64,000 nt of DNA from Rhodocyclales bacterium (GCA_003105015.1 PQAF01000027.1:1-64000); one strand, 5' to 3'. Numbered from the stretch's first letter, positions 39,809-51,013 are shown. The notes: generated by a model from the letters alone, not told the origin. Numbers and translations are program-made.

Positions 39809-41248
39809 ATGCCATCCGCCCGCATTCGCCGATCCTTCTTCTTTGCCCTGCTGGCTGCGTTCGCCCTGTGCGGTGCGGTACGCGCGCAGGATACGGATCA
39901 ATTCGGCCTGCCGAAGAAACCGGAGATTCCCGATCATGTCGAATCGGCCGAGCCGCCGAAAGACATTGCCGAGCCCGGCGCCGAGGCGGTGACGGCGGCC
40001 CTCCCGGCCAAGAACGAGTGGACCAGCGCCGGCGTGCGCCTGCGCAAGGGCGTCAAGTACCGCATCAGCGCCAGCGGCGAGTGGCACATGGGCGGCTTCT
40101 GCGCGCGTTCCGGCCCGAGCGGCGTGGGTTCGAACACGCCGCTGTGCTTCTCCTTCATCCCGCCCTTCATCCTGCCGCAGCACCAGATCGGCACCCTGAT
40201 CGGCAAGATCGGCCAGGACGGACGGCCCTTCGCCGTCGGCGAGTCGCTGGAATTCGAGGCCGAGCGCGACGGCACGCTCTACCTGCGCAGCAACGACCCG
40301 AAAGGGTTGACGAACGACAATTCCGGCACCGTCACGGCGAAGGTCGCCCTCGCCGCGCCGCCGGCGCCCCCTGCCCCTCCCGTCGCCGCGGCACCGCCGG
40401 CATCCGCCCGCCAGAACGGCGCGGCGGCGGCGTCCGCCGCGCCCCTGCCGCCCCTGTCTTCGACCAGCAGCCAGCACTGGGCCGTGGTGATCGGCGTCTC
40501 GGACTATGCCGACAGCCGCATCCCCGCCCTGCGCTATGCCGCCAAGGACGCGAAGGCCCTGCACGACTGGCTGGTGTCGCCTGCGGGCGGCCGCTACGCG
40601 CCCTCGCGCGTGAAGCTGCTTCTCGACCGCAACGCCACCGCCGCCGCCATCAAGGAGGCGCTGTACACCTGGCTGCGCCAGACCATCGAGGAGGACGTGG
40701 TGGTGATCTATTTCGCCGGCCACGGCTCGCCGGATTCGCCCGACACGCCGCAGAACCTCTACCTGTTGCCGCACGACACGCGCTACGACGCCATCGCGTC
40801 GACGGGCTTCCCGATGTGGGACGTGGAGACGGCGCTGAAGCGCTTCATCAAGGCGCGGCGCGTCGTCGTGCTGGCGGACGCCTGCCACTCCGGCGGCGTC
40901 GGCGCCACCTTCGACGTGGCGCGACGCGCGCTCGGCGACGTCCAGCCCAACCGCATCGCCTCGGGATTGCAGAACCTCGCCAGCGTCGGCGCCGGCATCG
41001 CGGTGATCTCCGCCTCCGACGACCGCCAGCTCTCGGCCGAGAGCGCCAAGTTCGGCGGCGGCCATGGCGTGTTCACCCATTTCCTGCTGGAAGGCCTCAA
41101 GGGCCAGGCCGACTACAACCAGGACAGCCGCGTCACCCTCGGCGAACTGATCCCCTTCCTCTCAGAGCACGTGCGCCGCGAGACCCTCAACGCGCAGAGC
41201 CCGACGGTGGCCGGCCGCTTCGACCCGGCCCTCTCGCTCGGCCGCTAG
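39809..41248 (+). CDS. Exported metacaspase-type peptidase (C14) with N-terminal lectin-like domain
   Basis: 479 residues. Signal peptide ~1-26 (FFFALLAAFALCGAVRA). Residues ~65-180 resemble a PA-IL/LecA-like beta-sandwich (KGVKYRISASGEW...IGTLIGKIGQDGRPFAVGESLEFEAERDGTLYLRSND). A Pro/Ala linker follows (~183-222), then a caspase p20-like domain from ~228: catalytic His305 in YFAGHGSP and Cys359 in LADACHSGG. Predicted periplasmic or secreted Arg/Lys-specific cysteine peptidase. Its last 87 nt overlap dusC on the other strand. Confidence 0.88.
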   Translation: MPSARIRRSFFFALLAAFALCGAVRAQDTDQFGLPKKPEIPDHVESAEPPKDIAEPGAEAVTAALPAKNEWTSAGVRLRKGVKYRISASGEWHMGGFCARSGPSGVGSNTPLCFSFIPPFILPQHQIGTLIGKIGQDGRPFAVGESLEFEAERDGTLYLRSNDPKGLTNDNSGTVTAKVALAAPPAPPAPPVAAAPPASARQNGAAAASAAPLPPLSSTSSQHWAVVIGVSDYADSRIPALRYAAKDAKALHDWLVSPAGGRYAPSRVKLLLDRNATAAAIKEALYTWLRQTIEEDVVVIYFAGHGSPDSPDTPQNLYLLPHDTRYDAIASTGFPMWDVETALKRFIKARRVVVLADACHSGGVGATFDVARRALGDVQPNRIASGLQNLASVGAGIAVISASDDRQLSAESAKFGGGHGVFTHFLLEGLKGQADYNQDSRVTLGELIPFLSEHVRRETLNAQSPTVAGRFDPALSLGR

Positions 41249-42178
41249 GACGCGGCCGATTTCCGCAACGTCGTTCGTCTCGCGCACGCGGCGCCACAGC
41301 GCCTCAGCGCCGGCGTAGTTCCGCCGCAGCAGGCCGAGCCACTGCTTGAGCCGCCCCGGCGCGTGGCGCGGCGCCACCTTCTCCTGCACCTGCGCCCAGA
41401 AGTCGGCGAGATACGGCTGCAGTGCGCGCCAGTCGGATGCATCCGCCTGCTCCGCGCGCGCGCCGCGGATGCGTTCGGCGAGAAAGGGATCGGCCACTGC
41501 GCCGCGGCCGAGCATCACGTCCGGACAACCGGTCGCCGCGCGGATGGCGCGCCAGTCGGCGACGTTCCATACCTCGCCGTTGGCGATCACCGGCACGGCC
41601 ACCGCCTCGCGGATGCGCGCCACCCACTCCCAGCGCACTTGCGGCCGATAGCCGTCGCTTTTGGTGCGGGCGTGCACCACCAGTTCCTGCGCGCCGCCGT
41701 CCGCCAGCGCCCGCGCGCAGTCGAGGGCGCGCGCCGTGTCGTCGATGCCGAGGCGCATCTTGGCGCTGAAAGTCAGTCCCGGCGGCACGGCGGATCGCAC
41801 GGCGGCGGCGATGTCATGAAGCAATTCCGGTTCGCCGAGCAGCGCGGCGCCGCCGCGATGGCGGTTCACCAGCGGCGCCGGGCAGCCGAAGTTGAGGTCG
41901 ATGCCGGCCGGCGCGAGCCCGGCCAGGCGCGCGGCATTCTCGGCCAGGCAGGCGGGATCGGAGCCCATCAGCTGCACCCGCACCGGCGTGCCGGCTTCGG
42001 TGCGCGCGTCGTTGAGCAATTCCGGGCTGACGCGGGTGAAGCTCTTCCGCGGCAGCAGCGTTCCGGTGACGCGCACGAACTCGGTGACGCACCAGTCGTA
42101 GCGCCCCGCGCGCGTCAGCACGCCGCGCAGGATGTCGTCGGCGAGGCCCTCCATGGGGGCGAGGATGAGGCGGGACAT
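41162..42178 (-). CDS. dusC: tRNA-dihydrouridine(16) synthase
   Basis: 338 residues from ATG 42178. LILAPMEGLADDILRGVL and YDWCVTEFVRVTGTLLPRKSF are the DusC subgroup signature. FMN/substrate-site elements: VQLMGSDP, DLNFGCPAPLVNRHRGGAALL with catalytic Cys, VHARTKSDGYRP and NGEVW. It reduces U16 in the D-loop of tRNA. The C-terminal ~29 residues are antisense to the metacaspase 3' end. It contains copy 7 of the 24-bp element. Confidence 0.93.
   Translation of the reverse strand: MSRLILAPMEGLADDILRGVLTRAGRYDWCVTEFVRVTGTLLPRKSFTRVSPELLNDARTEAGTPVRVQLMGSDPACLAENAARLAGLAPAGIDLNFGCPAPLVNRHRGGAALLGEPELLHDIAAAVRSAVPPGLTFSAKMRLGIDDTARALDCARALADGGAQELVVHARTKSDGYRPQVRWEWVARIREAVAVPVIANGEVWNVADWRAIRAATGCPDVMLGRGAVADPFLAERIRGARAEQADASDWRALQPYLADFWAQVQEKVAPRHAPGRLKQWLGLLRRNYAGAEALWRRVRETNDVAEIGRVLAAEREGRVEAAGHRRALRVEGLAAHVL
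41769..41792 (+). repeat. Dispersed 24-bp bipartite element, copy 7
   Basis: AAAGTCAGTC-N8-ACGGCG, 16/16, spacer CCGGCGGC (closest to the overall consensus). Antisense within dusC; coding strand reads AVPPGLTF. Confidence 0.8.
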
Positions 42179-42190
42179 TATTTTGGATTT

Positions 42191-42280
42191 CCCCTCTCCC
42201 CGGCCCTCTCCCCGCAAGCGGGGCGAGGGAGTGGGTTTGCTCCCCTCTCCCGCAAGCGGGAGAGGGGCCGGGGGAGAGGG
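42191..42280. repeat. Pair of REP-like palindromes (CCCCTCTCCCGC-AA-GCGGGAGAGGGG)
   Basis: Two adjacent palindromes: 42204-42228 (imperfect) and 42242-42267 (perfect, 12-bp arms). They fill the gap between dusC and the 3-hydroxyacyl-CoA dehydrogenase gene on the minus strand. The same palindrome occurs at 58435-58462. Confidence 0.8.
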
Positions 42281-42284
42281 CTGG

Positions 42285-43136
42285 TTACGCGTAAGTGAAG
42301 AAGCCTCTGCCCGTCTTGCGGCCGAGGTAGCCCGCCTCGACCATCTCGACCAGCAACGGCGCGGGGCGGTACTTCGGGTCCTTGAAGCCGTCGAACAGCA
42401 CGTTCATCACCGCCAGCTGCACGTCGAGGCCGATCATGTCGCAGAGCGCGAGCGGGCCGATCGGATGGTTGGCGCCGAGCTTCATCGCCTCGTCGATCTG
42501 GGCGGCGGTGGCGAGGCCCTCGCCGAGCGCGAAGATCGCCTCGTTGATCATCGGGCAGAGCATGCGGTTCACCACGAAGCCCGGGCTGTTGCGCACCTGC
42601 ACCGGCGTCTTGCCGACGGCCTTCGAGACTTCCTCGACCGCCGCGTAGGTGGCATCCGAGGTCTGCAGGCCGCGGATCAGCTCGACCAGCGCCATCAGCG
42701 GCACCGGGTTGAAGAAGTGCATGCCGATCACCTTGTCGGCGCGCTTGGTCGACGCCGCCAGCTTGGTGATGGAGATCGACGAGGTGTTGCTGGCGATGAC
42801 CGCTTCAGGTTTGGCCAGCTCGTCGAGCTGCCTGAAGATCTTCAGCTTGAGATCGAGGTTCTCGGTGGCGGCCTCGATGATGAGGTCCGCTTCCTTCAGC
42901 GCGGCGAGTTCCGTGGCGGTCTTGATGCGCGCCAGCGCCGCGGCCTTCTGCTCGGCCGTCATCTTCTCCTTCTTGATCAGGCGGTCGTAGCTGCCGGAAA
43001 TGGTGGCCATGGCGCGGTCGAGCGCGGCCTGCGCCACGTCGCTCATCACCACGTCGAAGCCCGCCTGGGCGAAAGCCTGGGCGATGCCGTTGCCCATCGT
43101 GCCGGCGCCGACGACGCCGATTTTCTTGAAAGCCAT
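42285..43136 (-). CDS. 3-hydroxybutyryl-CoA dehydrogenase
   Basis: 283 residues from MAFKKIG, with GAGAGG nine bases upstream; an ATG two codons earlier is possible. NAD motif GAGTMGNGIAQ at 9-19, catalytic His in GMHFFNPVPLM, conserved SNTSS, NSPGFVVNR and C-terminal helical domain ending GRKTGRGFFTY. Oxidises (S)-3-hydroxyacyl-CoA; single-domain HBD/PaaH-type, used in butanoate, PHB or aromatic-acid degradation. Divergent from bioA. Confidence 0.93.
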   Translation of the reverse strand: MAFKKIGVVGAGTMGNGIAQAFAQAGFDVVMSDVAQAALDRAMATISGSYDRLIKKEKMTAEQKAAALARIKTATELAALKEADLIIEAATENLDLKLKIFRQLDELAKPEAVIASNTSSISITKLAASTKRADKVIGMHFFNPVPLMALVELIRGLQTSDATYAAVEEVSKAVGKTPVQVRNSPGFVVNRMLCPMINEAIFALGEGLATAAQIDEAMKLGANHPIGPLALCDMIGLDVQLAVMNVLFDGFKDPKYRPAPLLVEMVEAGYLGRKTGRGFFTYA

Positions 43137-43282
43137 AGTCATCCTCTCGAAGTTCGCGGCGGCGTCTCCCGGCGCCCCGCACAGCCCGCAAGTGTACCGG
43201 AGTCGGCCGCGCATATTGTCGCCGCGATTACACCGCCGGGCCTGCCGTCGCGTAAAATCGCGATTCACTCCTGCCGCCCCCC

Positions 43283-44599
43283 ATGAACAACGACGACCTC
43301 CTCCGCCGCAGCCTCGACGCCGTCTGGCATCCGTGCACGCAGATGAAGCTGCACGAGACCCTGCCGCTGGTGCCGATCCGCCGCGCGCAAGGCGCGTGGC
43401 TGGAGGACATGGACGGCCACCGCTTCCTCGACGCCATCAGCTCCTGGTGGACGAACCTCTTCGGGCACGGCCACCCGCGCATCGTCGCCGCGCTGCGCGA
43501 GCAACTCGACACGCTCGACCACGTCATGCTGGCCGGCTTCACCCACGAACCGGTGGTGGCGCTCTCAGAGAAGCTCTCGGCACTGACCGGCCACGAACTC
43601 GGCCACTGCTTCTACGCCTCCGACGGCGCCTCGGCGGTGGAAATCGCACTGAAGATGAGTTTCCACTTCTGGCGCAACAGCGGCCAGCCCGGCAAGAACC
43701 GCTTCCTCAGCCTCGCCGGCAGCTACCACGGCGAGACGCTCGGCGCGCTGGCGGTGACCGACGTCGCCCTCTTCCGCGACGCCTACGCGCCGCTGCTGCG
43801 CGCCTGCGACACGGTGCCCAGCCCTGACGGGCGGCTGGCCGGCGCAGGGCAGACGCCGCGCGACGCGGCGGTGGCGGCCGCCGTCGCCCTGGAAGCGTAC
43901 CTGGCGGAAAACCACCAGGAGGTGGCAGCCCTCATCGTCGAGCCGCTGGTGCAATGCGCCACCGGCATGGCCATGCACGACGCGGAATACCTGCGCCGCG
44001 CGCGCAATCTGTGCGACGTCTACGGCGTGCACCTGATCGCCGACGAGATCGCCGTCGGCTGCGGCCGCACGGGCAGCTTCTTCGCCTGCGAGCAGGCGGA
44101 CATCGTGCCGGATTTCCTCTGCCTGTCGAAGGGCATCACCGGCGGCACGCTGCCGCTCTCCGTGGTGATGACGACGGACGCCGTCTACGCCGCCTTCTGG
44201 GACGACAGCACGGCGCGCGGCTTCCTGCATTCGCACTCCTACACCGGCAACCCGCTCGCCTGCCGCGCCGCGCTGGCCACGCTGGAAATCTTCGAGACGG
44301 ACGGGGTGATCGCGGCCAACCGGCGGCTGGCCGCGCAGATCAACGCGGCGGCCGCGCCGCTCGCCGCCGACCCGCGGCTGAAGCACTTCCGCCACACCGG
44401 CATGATCTGGGCCTTCGACGCGAACACCGACGATCCGCACTTCGCGCGGCGCTTCCACCAGGAAGCGATGGCACGCGGCCTGCTGCTGCGTCCGCTTGGC
44501 AACACGGTGTACTTCATGCCGCCCTACATCCTCGGCGACGAGGAGATCGAACTGCTCGTCAGCGGCACCCAAGCTGCACTCGACGCCGTGCTGCCGTGA
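43283..44599 (+). CDS. bioA: Adenosylmethionine-8-amino-7-oxononanoate aminotransferase
   Basis: 438 residues. Class III PLP aminotransferase with [11 protein letters not shown] near the N-terminus (BioA signature), [23 protein letters not shown] and the PLP Lys in CLSKGITGG. It makes 7,8-diaminopelargonate for biotin. Its stop overlaps the bioF start as GTGA (44596-44599). No BirA-type operator is evident upstream. Confidence 0.96.
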   Translation: MNNDDLLRRSLDAVWHPCTQMKLHETLPLVPIRRAQGAWLEDMDGHRFLDAISSWWTNLFGHGHPRIVAALREQLDTLDHVMLAGFTHEPVVALSEKLSALTGHELGHCFYASDGASAVEIALKMSFHFWRNSGQPGKNRFLSLAGSYHGETLGALAVTDVALFRDAYAPLLRACDTVPSPDGRLAGAGQTPRDAAVAAAVALEAYLAENHQEVAALIVEPLVQCATGMAMHDAEYLRRARNLCDVYGVHLIADEIAVGCGRTGSFFACEQADIVPDFLCLSKGITGGTLPLSVVMTTDAVYAAFWDDSTARGFLHSHSYTGNPLACRAALATLEIFETDGVIAANRRLAAQINAAAAPLAADPRLKHFRHTGMIWAFDANTDDPHFARRFHQEAMARGLLLRPLGNTVYFMPPYILGDEEIELLVSGTQAALDAVLP

Positions 44600-44607
44600 C
44601 TGACTTT
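44584..44607 (-). repeat. Dispersed 24-bp bipartite element, copy 8
   Basis: Minus strand AAAGTCAGTC-N8-ACGGCG, 16/16, spacer ACGGCAGC. Spans the bioA stop and the bioF start codon. Confidence 0.8.
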
Positions 44608-45744
44608 ACGGACGAACTCGCCGCGCTCGACGCGCAGGCGCTGCGGCGCCGGCGGCGCGTCGTCGATTCGCCCTGCGCGCCGGAGCTGGTCGTCGACGGC
44701 CGCCCCATGCTGGCCTTCTGCAGCAACGACTACCTTGGCCTGGCCAACGACCCGGCGCTCATCGCCGCGGCGCAGGAAGGGGCAATGCGCTACGGGCTCG
44801 GCTCGGGCGCCTCGCCGCTGGTCTGCGGCCACATGACGCCGCATGCCGCCCTGGAAAAGCGCCTCGCCGGCTTCGCCGGCTTCGAACGCGCCCTGCTGTT
44901 CTCGACCGGCTACCTCGCCAACCTCGGCGCAGTGCCGGCGCTCGTCGGCCGCGGCGACGCCGTCTTCTCCGACCGCCTCAACCACGCCTCGCTCATCGAC
45001 GCCGCACGCTTGAGCCGCGCCGAACTCAACGTCTATCCGCACTGCGACGTGTCGGCGCTCGGCGCGGCACTGGCCGCTTCGCGGGCGAAGCGCAAGCTGA
45101 TCGTCACCGACGCGGTGTTCAGCATGGACGGCGACCTGGCGCCGCTGCCGGAGCTGCTGGCGCTGGCCGAGCGGCACAAGGCCTGGCTGCTGGTGGACGA
45201 CGCCCACGGCTTCGGCCTGCTCGGGCCGCAGGGGCGCGGCAGCGCGGCGCACTTCCAGCTCGCCTCGCCGCGCCTGATCGTCATGGGCACCCTGGGCAAG
45301 GCGGCCGGCGGCGCCGGCGCCTTCGTCGCCGGATCGGAGAACGCCGTCGAGTGGATCCTGCAGAAGGCGCGCACCTACATCTTCAGCACCGCCGAGCCGG
45401 CGCTCATCGCCCACGCGCTGCTGACGGCCATCGACCTCATCGAGCAGGGCGACGCGCGCCGGGAAAACCTCGCCGCCCGCATCGCCCAGCTGCGCAAGAC
45501 GCTCAAGCCGAAGCGCTGGACCCTGCTGCCCTCCGAGACGGCCATCCAGCCGCTGGTGATCGGCGGCAATGCCGAGACCATGGACGTCGCCGCGAAGCTC
45601 TACGAGCGCGGCCTCTGGGTGCCGGGCATCCGCCCGCCCACCGTGCCGGCCGGCTCGGCGCGGCTGCGCATCACGCTTTCCGCCGCGCACACCGAAGAAC
45701 AGGTGGCGCGGCTGGTCGATGCGCTGAGGGAGCTTGAACAATGA
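44596..45744 (+). CDS. bioF: 8-amino-7-oxononanoate synthase
   Basis: 382 residues from GTG 44596, overlapping bioA by 4 nt. Alpha-oxoamine synthase fold: [30 protein letters not shown] and PLP Lys in GTLGKAAGG. It condenses pimeloyl-ACP/CoA with alanine. The GTG start and first residues (VTDFTDEL) are created by copy 8 of the 24-bp element. A long inverted repeat separates it from bioD. Confidence 0.95.
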   Translation: MTDFTDELAALDAQALRRRRRVVDSPCAPELVVDGRPMLAFCSNDYLGLANDPALIAAAQEGAMRYGLGSGASPLVCGHMTPHAALEKRLAGFAGFERALLFSTGYLANLGAVPALVGRGDAVFSDRLNHASLIDAARLSRAELNVYPHCDVSALGAALAASRAKRKLIVTDAVFSMDGDLAPLPELLALAERHKAWLLVDDAHGFGLLGPQGRGSAAHFQLASPRLIVMGTLGKAAGGAGAFVAGSENAVEWILQKARTYIFSTAEPALIAHALLTAIDLIEQGDARRENLAARIAQLRKTLKPKRWTLLPSETAIQPLVIGGNAETMDVAAKLYERGLWVPGIRPPTVPAGSARLRITLSAAHTEEQVARLVDALRELEQ

Positions 45745-45753
45745 AAATCATCC

Positions 45754-45822
45754 ACCACGGCGGGCACGGCGACACGGCGCAAGGACAATGTTTCTTCGCC
45801 GTGTCGCCGTGTGCGCCGTGGT
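45754..45822. repeat. Long inverted repeat between bioF and bioD
   Basis: Arms of 26 bases (45754-45779 and 45797-45822), complementary except for two central bases: 9-bp outer arm ACCACGGCG/CGCCGTGGT and 15-bp inner arm CACGGCGACACGGCG. Loop of 17 bases. A very stable hairpin inside the bioAFD transcript, probably a dispersed repetitive element. Confidence 0.8.
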
Positions 45823-45840
45823 AAAAACAGGGCTTTCCGT

Positions 45841-46488
45841 ATGAGCCGTGCCTATTTCCTCGCCGGCACCGACACCGAGGTCGGCAAGACGCTCATCGCC
45901 GCGGCGCTGCTGCGCGCCGCGGCCGCGCAGGGATTGCGCGCGCTGGGCATGAAGCCGGTGGCGGCCGGCGGCGCCGAGGACGTCGACGCGCTGGTGGCCG
46001 CCGGCAACGTCGCCGCGCCGCGTGAAATCGTGAATCCCTACCTGCTGCGCGAACCGCTGTCGCCGCACCTCGCCGCGCGGCACGACGGCGTCGCCGTCGA
46101 CCTCGAGCGCATCGCCCGCTGCTTCAACGAACTGCGCGGCCGCGCCGACTTCCTCGTCGTCGAGGGCGCCGGCGGCTTCCGCGTGCCCCTGAGCGACACG
46201 CAGGACGGCGCCGACCTTGCCGCGCGGCTCGGCCTGCCGGTGGTCCTGGTGGTCGGCCTGCGGCTGGGCTGCCTCAACCACGCGCTGCTGACCACGGAGG
46301 CCGTCCGCGCGCGCGGCCTGCGCCTGGCCGGCTGGGTCGCCAACCAGGTCGACGCACGGATGGCCTGCGTGGCGGAGAACGTCGACACGCTGCAGGCGCG
46401 GCTGGCCGCGCCGCTGCTGGGCTTCGTGCCGCACCAGGCGAAGCCCGATGCGGCGCGGGTGGCCGGGTTGCTGAAGCTGCCTGATTAA
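45841..46488 (+). CDS. bioD: Dethiobiotin synthetase
   Basis: 215 residues from ATG 45841 (an upstream in-frame ATG at 45811 lies in the inverted repeat and is unlikely). P-loop GTDTEVGKT at 8-16, KPVAAG, and [16 protein letters not shown]-dependent ring closure of diaminopelargonate with CO2. The third gene of bioAFD; bioB and bioC/bioH are not in the window. Confidence 0.95.
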   Translation: MSRAYFLAGTDTEVGKTLIAAALLRAAAAQGLRALGMKPVAAGGAEDVDALVAAGNVAAPREIVNPYLLREPLSPHLAARHDGVAVDLERIARCFNELRGRADFLVVEGAGGFRVPLSDTQDGADLAARLGLPVVLVVGLRLGCLNHALLTTEAVRARGLRLAGWVANQVDARMACVAENVDTLQARLAAPLLGFVPHQAKPDAARVAGLLKLPD

Positions 46489-46490
46489 CC

Positions 46491-46559
46491 GTCATCCCCG
46501 CGCAAGCGGGGATCCATAACGCAGAGAAAAACCTGGATTCCCGCTTGCGCGGGAATGAC
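46491..46559. repeat. Inverted pair of GTCATTCCCGCG-type REP elements
   Basis: Left arm 46491-46516 and right arm 46534-46559 are 26-base near-perfect inverted copies (each itself containing a CCCGCnnnnGCGGG palindrome), separated by 17 bases. They lie between the convergent bioD and DUF302 genes and may act as a structure-based terminator. A single related copy is at 55718-55740. Confidence 0.8.
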
Positions 46560-46565
46560 TGGGCC

Positions 46566-46955
46566 CTACAGTGCCGCCAGCACGCGGTCGAGGCGGCCGC
46601 GCACTTCGTTCGCCAGCGCGGCGATCTCCGGTTTGTCCACCATCTGCAGGATGGCGATGGGGTCCATGAACTCGACGTGGGTCTTGCCGGCGGCGTCGTT
46701 GCGCACGACGACGTTGCAGGGCAGCAGCAGGCCGATCGAGGCCTCGGCACCGATGGCGCGGTTGGCGAGGGTCGGGTTGCAGGCGCCGAGGATCTTGTAG
46801 GCCGGCATGTCGACGTCGATCTTCTTCTTCATGGTGGCGGCGACGTCGATCTCCGTCAGCACGCCGAAGCCTTCCTTGCCCAGCGCCTCGGTGACCTTCG
46901 CGATCGCCGCGTCGTAGCCGTAATCCACCGTCTTGCCGAATCCGTATTTGCTCAT
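46566..46955 (-). CDS. DUF302 domain protein
   Basis: 129 residues with AGGAG upstream. MSKYGFGKTVDYGYDAAIAKVTEALGKEGFGVLTEIDVAATMKKKI and ILGACNPTLANRAI...EASIGLLLPCNVVV are the two halves of DUF302. The conserved GACNP and LPCN cysteines may bind a metal. Function unknown; homologues occur near sulfur and stress genes. Divergent from the flavoprotein gene at 47034 (78 bp). Confidence 0.9.
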   Translation of the reverse strand: MSKYGFGKTVDYGYDAAIAKVTEALGKEGFGVLTEIDVAATMKKKIDVDMPAYKILGACNPTLANRAIGAEASIGLLLPCNVVVRNDAAGKTHVEFMDPIAILQMVDKPEIAALANEVRGRLDRVLAAL

Positions 46956-47033
46956 GGCGTTCTCCTGTAAGTTGGGTCGGCAGAAGTTACAATGCCGCTC
47001 CTGCAGAGTCAAAACGATTCCTTCGATACGAGC

Positions 47034-48140
47034 ATGACAGAGAAAATCGGCGCGGCAGTCATCGGCGCGGGCGTGGTCGGCCTCGCCTGCGCGCGGGCGC
47101 TGGCCCGGCGCGGCATCGAGACCGTCATCCTGGAGGCCAACACGGCGATCGGCATGGAGACCAGCTCGCGCAACAGCGAGGTGATCCACGCCGGCATTTA
47201 CTACCCGGCGGGCTCGCTCAAGGCGCGCCTGTGCGTGGCCGGCAACCGCCAGCTGTACGAATTCTGCGCCGCGCACCACGTCGCCCACCGCCGCTGCGGC
47301 AAGCTGATCGTCGCCACCGACGCCAGCCAGGAAGCCAGGCTCGCCGCGCTGAAAAGTCAGTCCCTGGAGAACGGCGTGACGGACCTGCAGCCGCTCACCG
47401 CCGCCCGGCTCGCCAGCCTGGAGCCGCAGCTCAGGGCCACGGCCGCCCTGCTCTCGCCCTCCACCGGCATCGTCGACAGCCACGGCCTCATGCTGGCGCT
47501 GCTGGGCGAGGCCGAGGCGCACGGCGCGGCGCTGGCGCTGAAGAGCCCGCTCGCGCGCGGCGAGGCGCGCGGCGACGGCTTCCTGCTGGAGGTGGGCGGC
47601 GAGGAGCCGATGCGGCTGGCGGCCGGCATCGTCATCAACTCGGCCGGCCTGCATGCGCCGCGGGTCGCCGCCTCGATTGCCGGCCTCGATCCACGCCACG
47701 TGCCGACGCCGCATTTCGCCCGCGGCAACTACTACGCGCTGGCCGGCCGCGCGCCTTTCGCGCACCTCGTCTACCCCCTGCCCGAGCCGGGCGGCCTGGG
47801 CGTGCACCTGACGCTGGACCTCGGCGGCCAGGCGCGCTTCGGCCCCGACGTGGAATGGGTGGATGCCATCGACTACACGGTCGATCCGCGCCGCGCCGAC
47901 GCCTTCTATGCCGAAGTGCGCAAGTACTGGCCGGCCCTGCCCGACGGCGCCCTGCAGCCGGCCTACGCGGGCATCCGGCCGAAGCTCGGCGGGCCGGATG
48001 CGCCGGCGGCGGACTTCCTCATCCAGTCGGAAGCGACGCACGGCGTGCCCGGCCTGATCAACCTGTTCGGCATCGAGTCGCCGGGACTGACCTCCTGCCT
48101 GGCCCTGGCCGAGCACGTCTGCGGCGAGTTGGGCATTTGA
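47034..48140 (+). CDS. FAD-dependent oxidoreductase, L-2-hydroxyglutarate oxidase (LhgO)-like
   Basis: 368 residues from ATG 47034; an in-frame ATG at 46992 would add 14 residues. FAD motif [17 protein letters not shown] at 11-27; [26 protein letters not shown] is the L-2-hydroxyglutarate dehydrogenase signature; C-terminal [10 protein letters not shown] and [19 protein letters not shown] bind FAD and substrate. Likely recycles L-2-hydroxyglutarate or a related 2-hydroxy acid to 2-oxoglutarate. Overlaps the PIN gene by 1 nt. Contains copy 9 of the dispersed element. Confidence 0.88.
   Translation: MTEKIGAAVIGAGVVGLACARALARRGIETVILEANTAIGMETSSRNSEVIHAGIYYPAGSLKARLCVAGNRQLYEFCAAHHVAHRRCGKLIVATDASQEARLAALKSQSLENGVTDLQPLTAARLASLEPQLRATAALLSPSTGIVDSHGLMLALLGEAEAHGAALALKSPLARGEARGDGFLLEVGGEEPMRLAAGIVINSAGLHAPRVAASIAGLDPRHVPTPHFARGNYYALAGRAPFAHLVYPLPEPGGLGVHLTLDLGGQARFGPDVEWVDAIDYTVDPRRADAFYAEVRKYWPALPDGALQPAYAGIRPKLGGPDAPAADFLIQSEATHGVPGLINLFGIESPGLTSCLALAEHVCGELGI
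47353..47376 (+). repeat. Dispersed 24-bp bipartite element, copy 9
   Basis: AAAGTCAGTC-N8-ACGGCG, 16/16, spacer CCTGGAGA. Sense direction within the LhgO-like gene, reading KSQSLENG. Confidence 0.8.
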
Positions 48141-48571
48141 TGTTGCGCCTGGTGCTCGACACTAATGTCGTGCTCGACCTGCTGCATTTCGACGACCCGG
48201 CCGTGGCGCCGATCCGCCGCGCCCTGCAGGAAGGCCGCGCGTCCTGCGTCGGCAACGTCGCCTGCCGTGACGAGCTGGCTCACGTGCTGAGCTATCCCCA
48301 GTTCAAAATCCCCGAGCATGAAGCCCGCCGCATCCTCGACGAATACGCCGCCCTGGTCCGGCCCTGCACGGATGAGGGCGCCGCCCTGCCGCCGCTGCCG
48401 CAATGCCGCGACCCCGACGACCAGAAATTCCTCGAACTGGCGCAGGCGGCAAAGGCCGATCTCCTCGTCACCAAGGACAAGGCGCTGCTGGCATTGGCGA
48501 AGAAGGCCGGCCGCCTGGGCTTCCGCATCGCCGCCCCGGCCGGGGCGGCGGAACTGCTGGAGAGGAATTAG
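48140..48571 (+). CDS. PIN-domain protein (putative toxin ribonuclease, COG1569 type)
   Basis: 143 residues, ATG overlapping the previous stop by one base (TGATG). PIN-domain acids: Asp7 in RLVLDTNVVLDLL, Glu near CRDELAHVL, Asp in DPDDQKFLELA and DLLVTKDK. The COG1569 family is usually the toxin of a two-gene module, but no antitoxin-sized gene is adjacent; it is coupled instead to the LhgO-like gene. Single-stranded RNase activity is expected. Confidence 0.87.
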   Translation: MLRLVLDTNVVLDLLHFDDPAVAPIRRALQEGRASCVGNVACRDELAHVLSYPQFKIPEHEARRILDEYAALVRPCTDEGAALPPLPQCRDPDDQKFLELAQAAKADLLVTKDKALLALAKKAGRLGFRIAAPAGAAELLERN

Positions 48572-49002
48572 GCGGGAATCTTGTCGAGCAGCGCGACCGT
48601 CAGCGGCAGCCACTTGTCGCCGAACAGCACGTCGATCTTCTCGTAGGGAATGGCCAGGTTCGGGCTCAGCCGGTTGGTCGGGCTCACCGCATCGTCGACG
48701 CCGAAATAGACCACGCCGGAGGACTGGTTGCGCTCGTCCACAATGCGCGTCACTTCCGCGAAAAGCGCGTTGCGTGCCGGAATGCGCAGGACGACCGAGT
48801 CCGCGCCATTCCGCTGCGGCACCCGGGTCTGGCACTCGAGGCGATACACGGCGCGGCTCGCCGGCAATTGCTTGCGCACCGTTTCCAGCATTTTCTGGGG
48901 ATAATCGTGGGGCGGACCGAACTGCCGTTCCAGCCGCAATACCGGCTCTTTGGACTTCAGCAAACGCGAGAGCGTCTCGGACCGGTAAACGTAGCCTGCC
49001 AT
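48568..49002 (-). CDS. Hypothetical protein
   Basis: 144 residues from MAGYVYRS. Mixed helix/strand sequence with a basic N-terminus (ETLSRLLKSKEPVLRLERQFG) and several conserved-looking turns (YRLECQTRVPQRNG, LRIPARNALFAEVTRIV, SGVVYFGVDD). No signal peptide or membrane segment, and I do not recognise the family. Overlaps the PIN gene by 4 nt (convergent) and is divergent from recQ across 180 bp. Confidence 0.65.
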   Translation of the reverse strand: MAGYVYRSETLSRLLKSKEPVLRLERQFGPPHDYPQKMLETVRKQLPASRAVYRLECQTRVPQRNGADSVVLRIPARNALFAEVTRIVDERNQSSGVVYFGVDDAVSPTNRLSPNLAIPYEKIDVLFGDKWLPLTVALLDKIPA

Positions 49003-49182
49003 GCTTGCAACCCTCTGTTGGCCGTCCGCCTTTGCGCCGCGCCTTGCCCTTGCGGGTCCCGGCACGACGTCATTTATTTGCGGTGAACTTTAACATTCAT
49101 CACGGAATCAACCTAGGCACTTATTCACAAATGATCACAAGAATCCGGACTTGAGGGAAATGCATTCCATTTTTCCGCATTT

Positions 49183-50982
<1,800 letters not shown>

Positions 50983-51013
50983 ACTGCCGCGAAACGGGAG
51001 GGGAGCCGGACCG

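Noticed and set aside
42191..42280. Tandem palindromes as a CRISPR array
   Set aside because: Only two dissimilar palindromes, no regular spacers and no cas genes.
48080..48104. AGGTCAGTCCC next to GGCGAC in the LhgO-like gene
   Set aside because: The ACGGCG half is missing at the fixed spacing (TCGATG instead).
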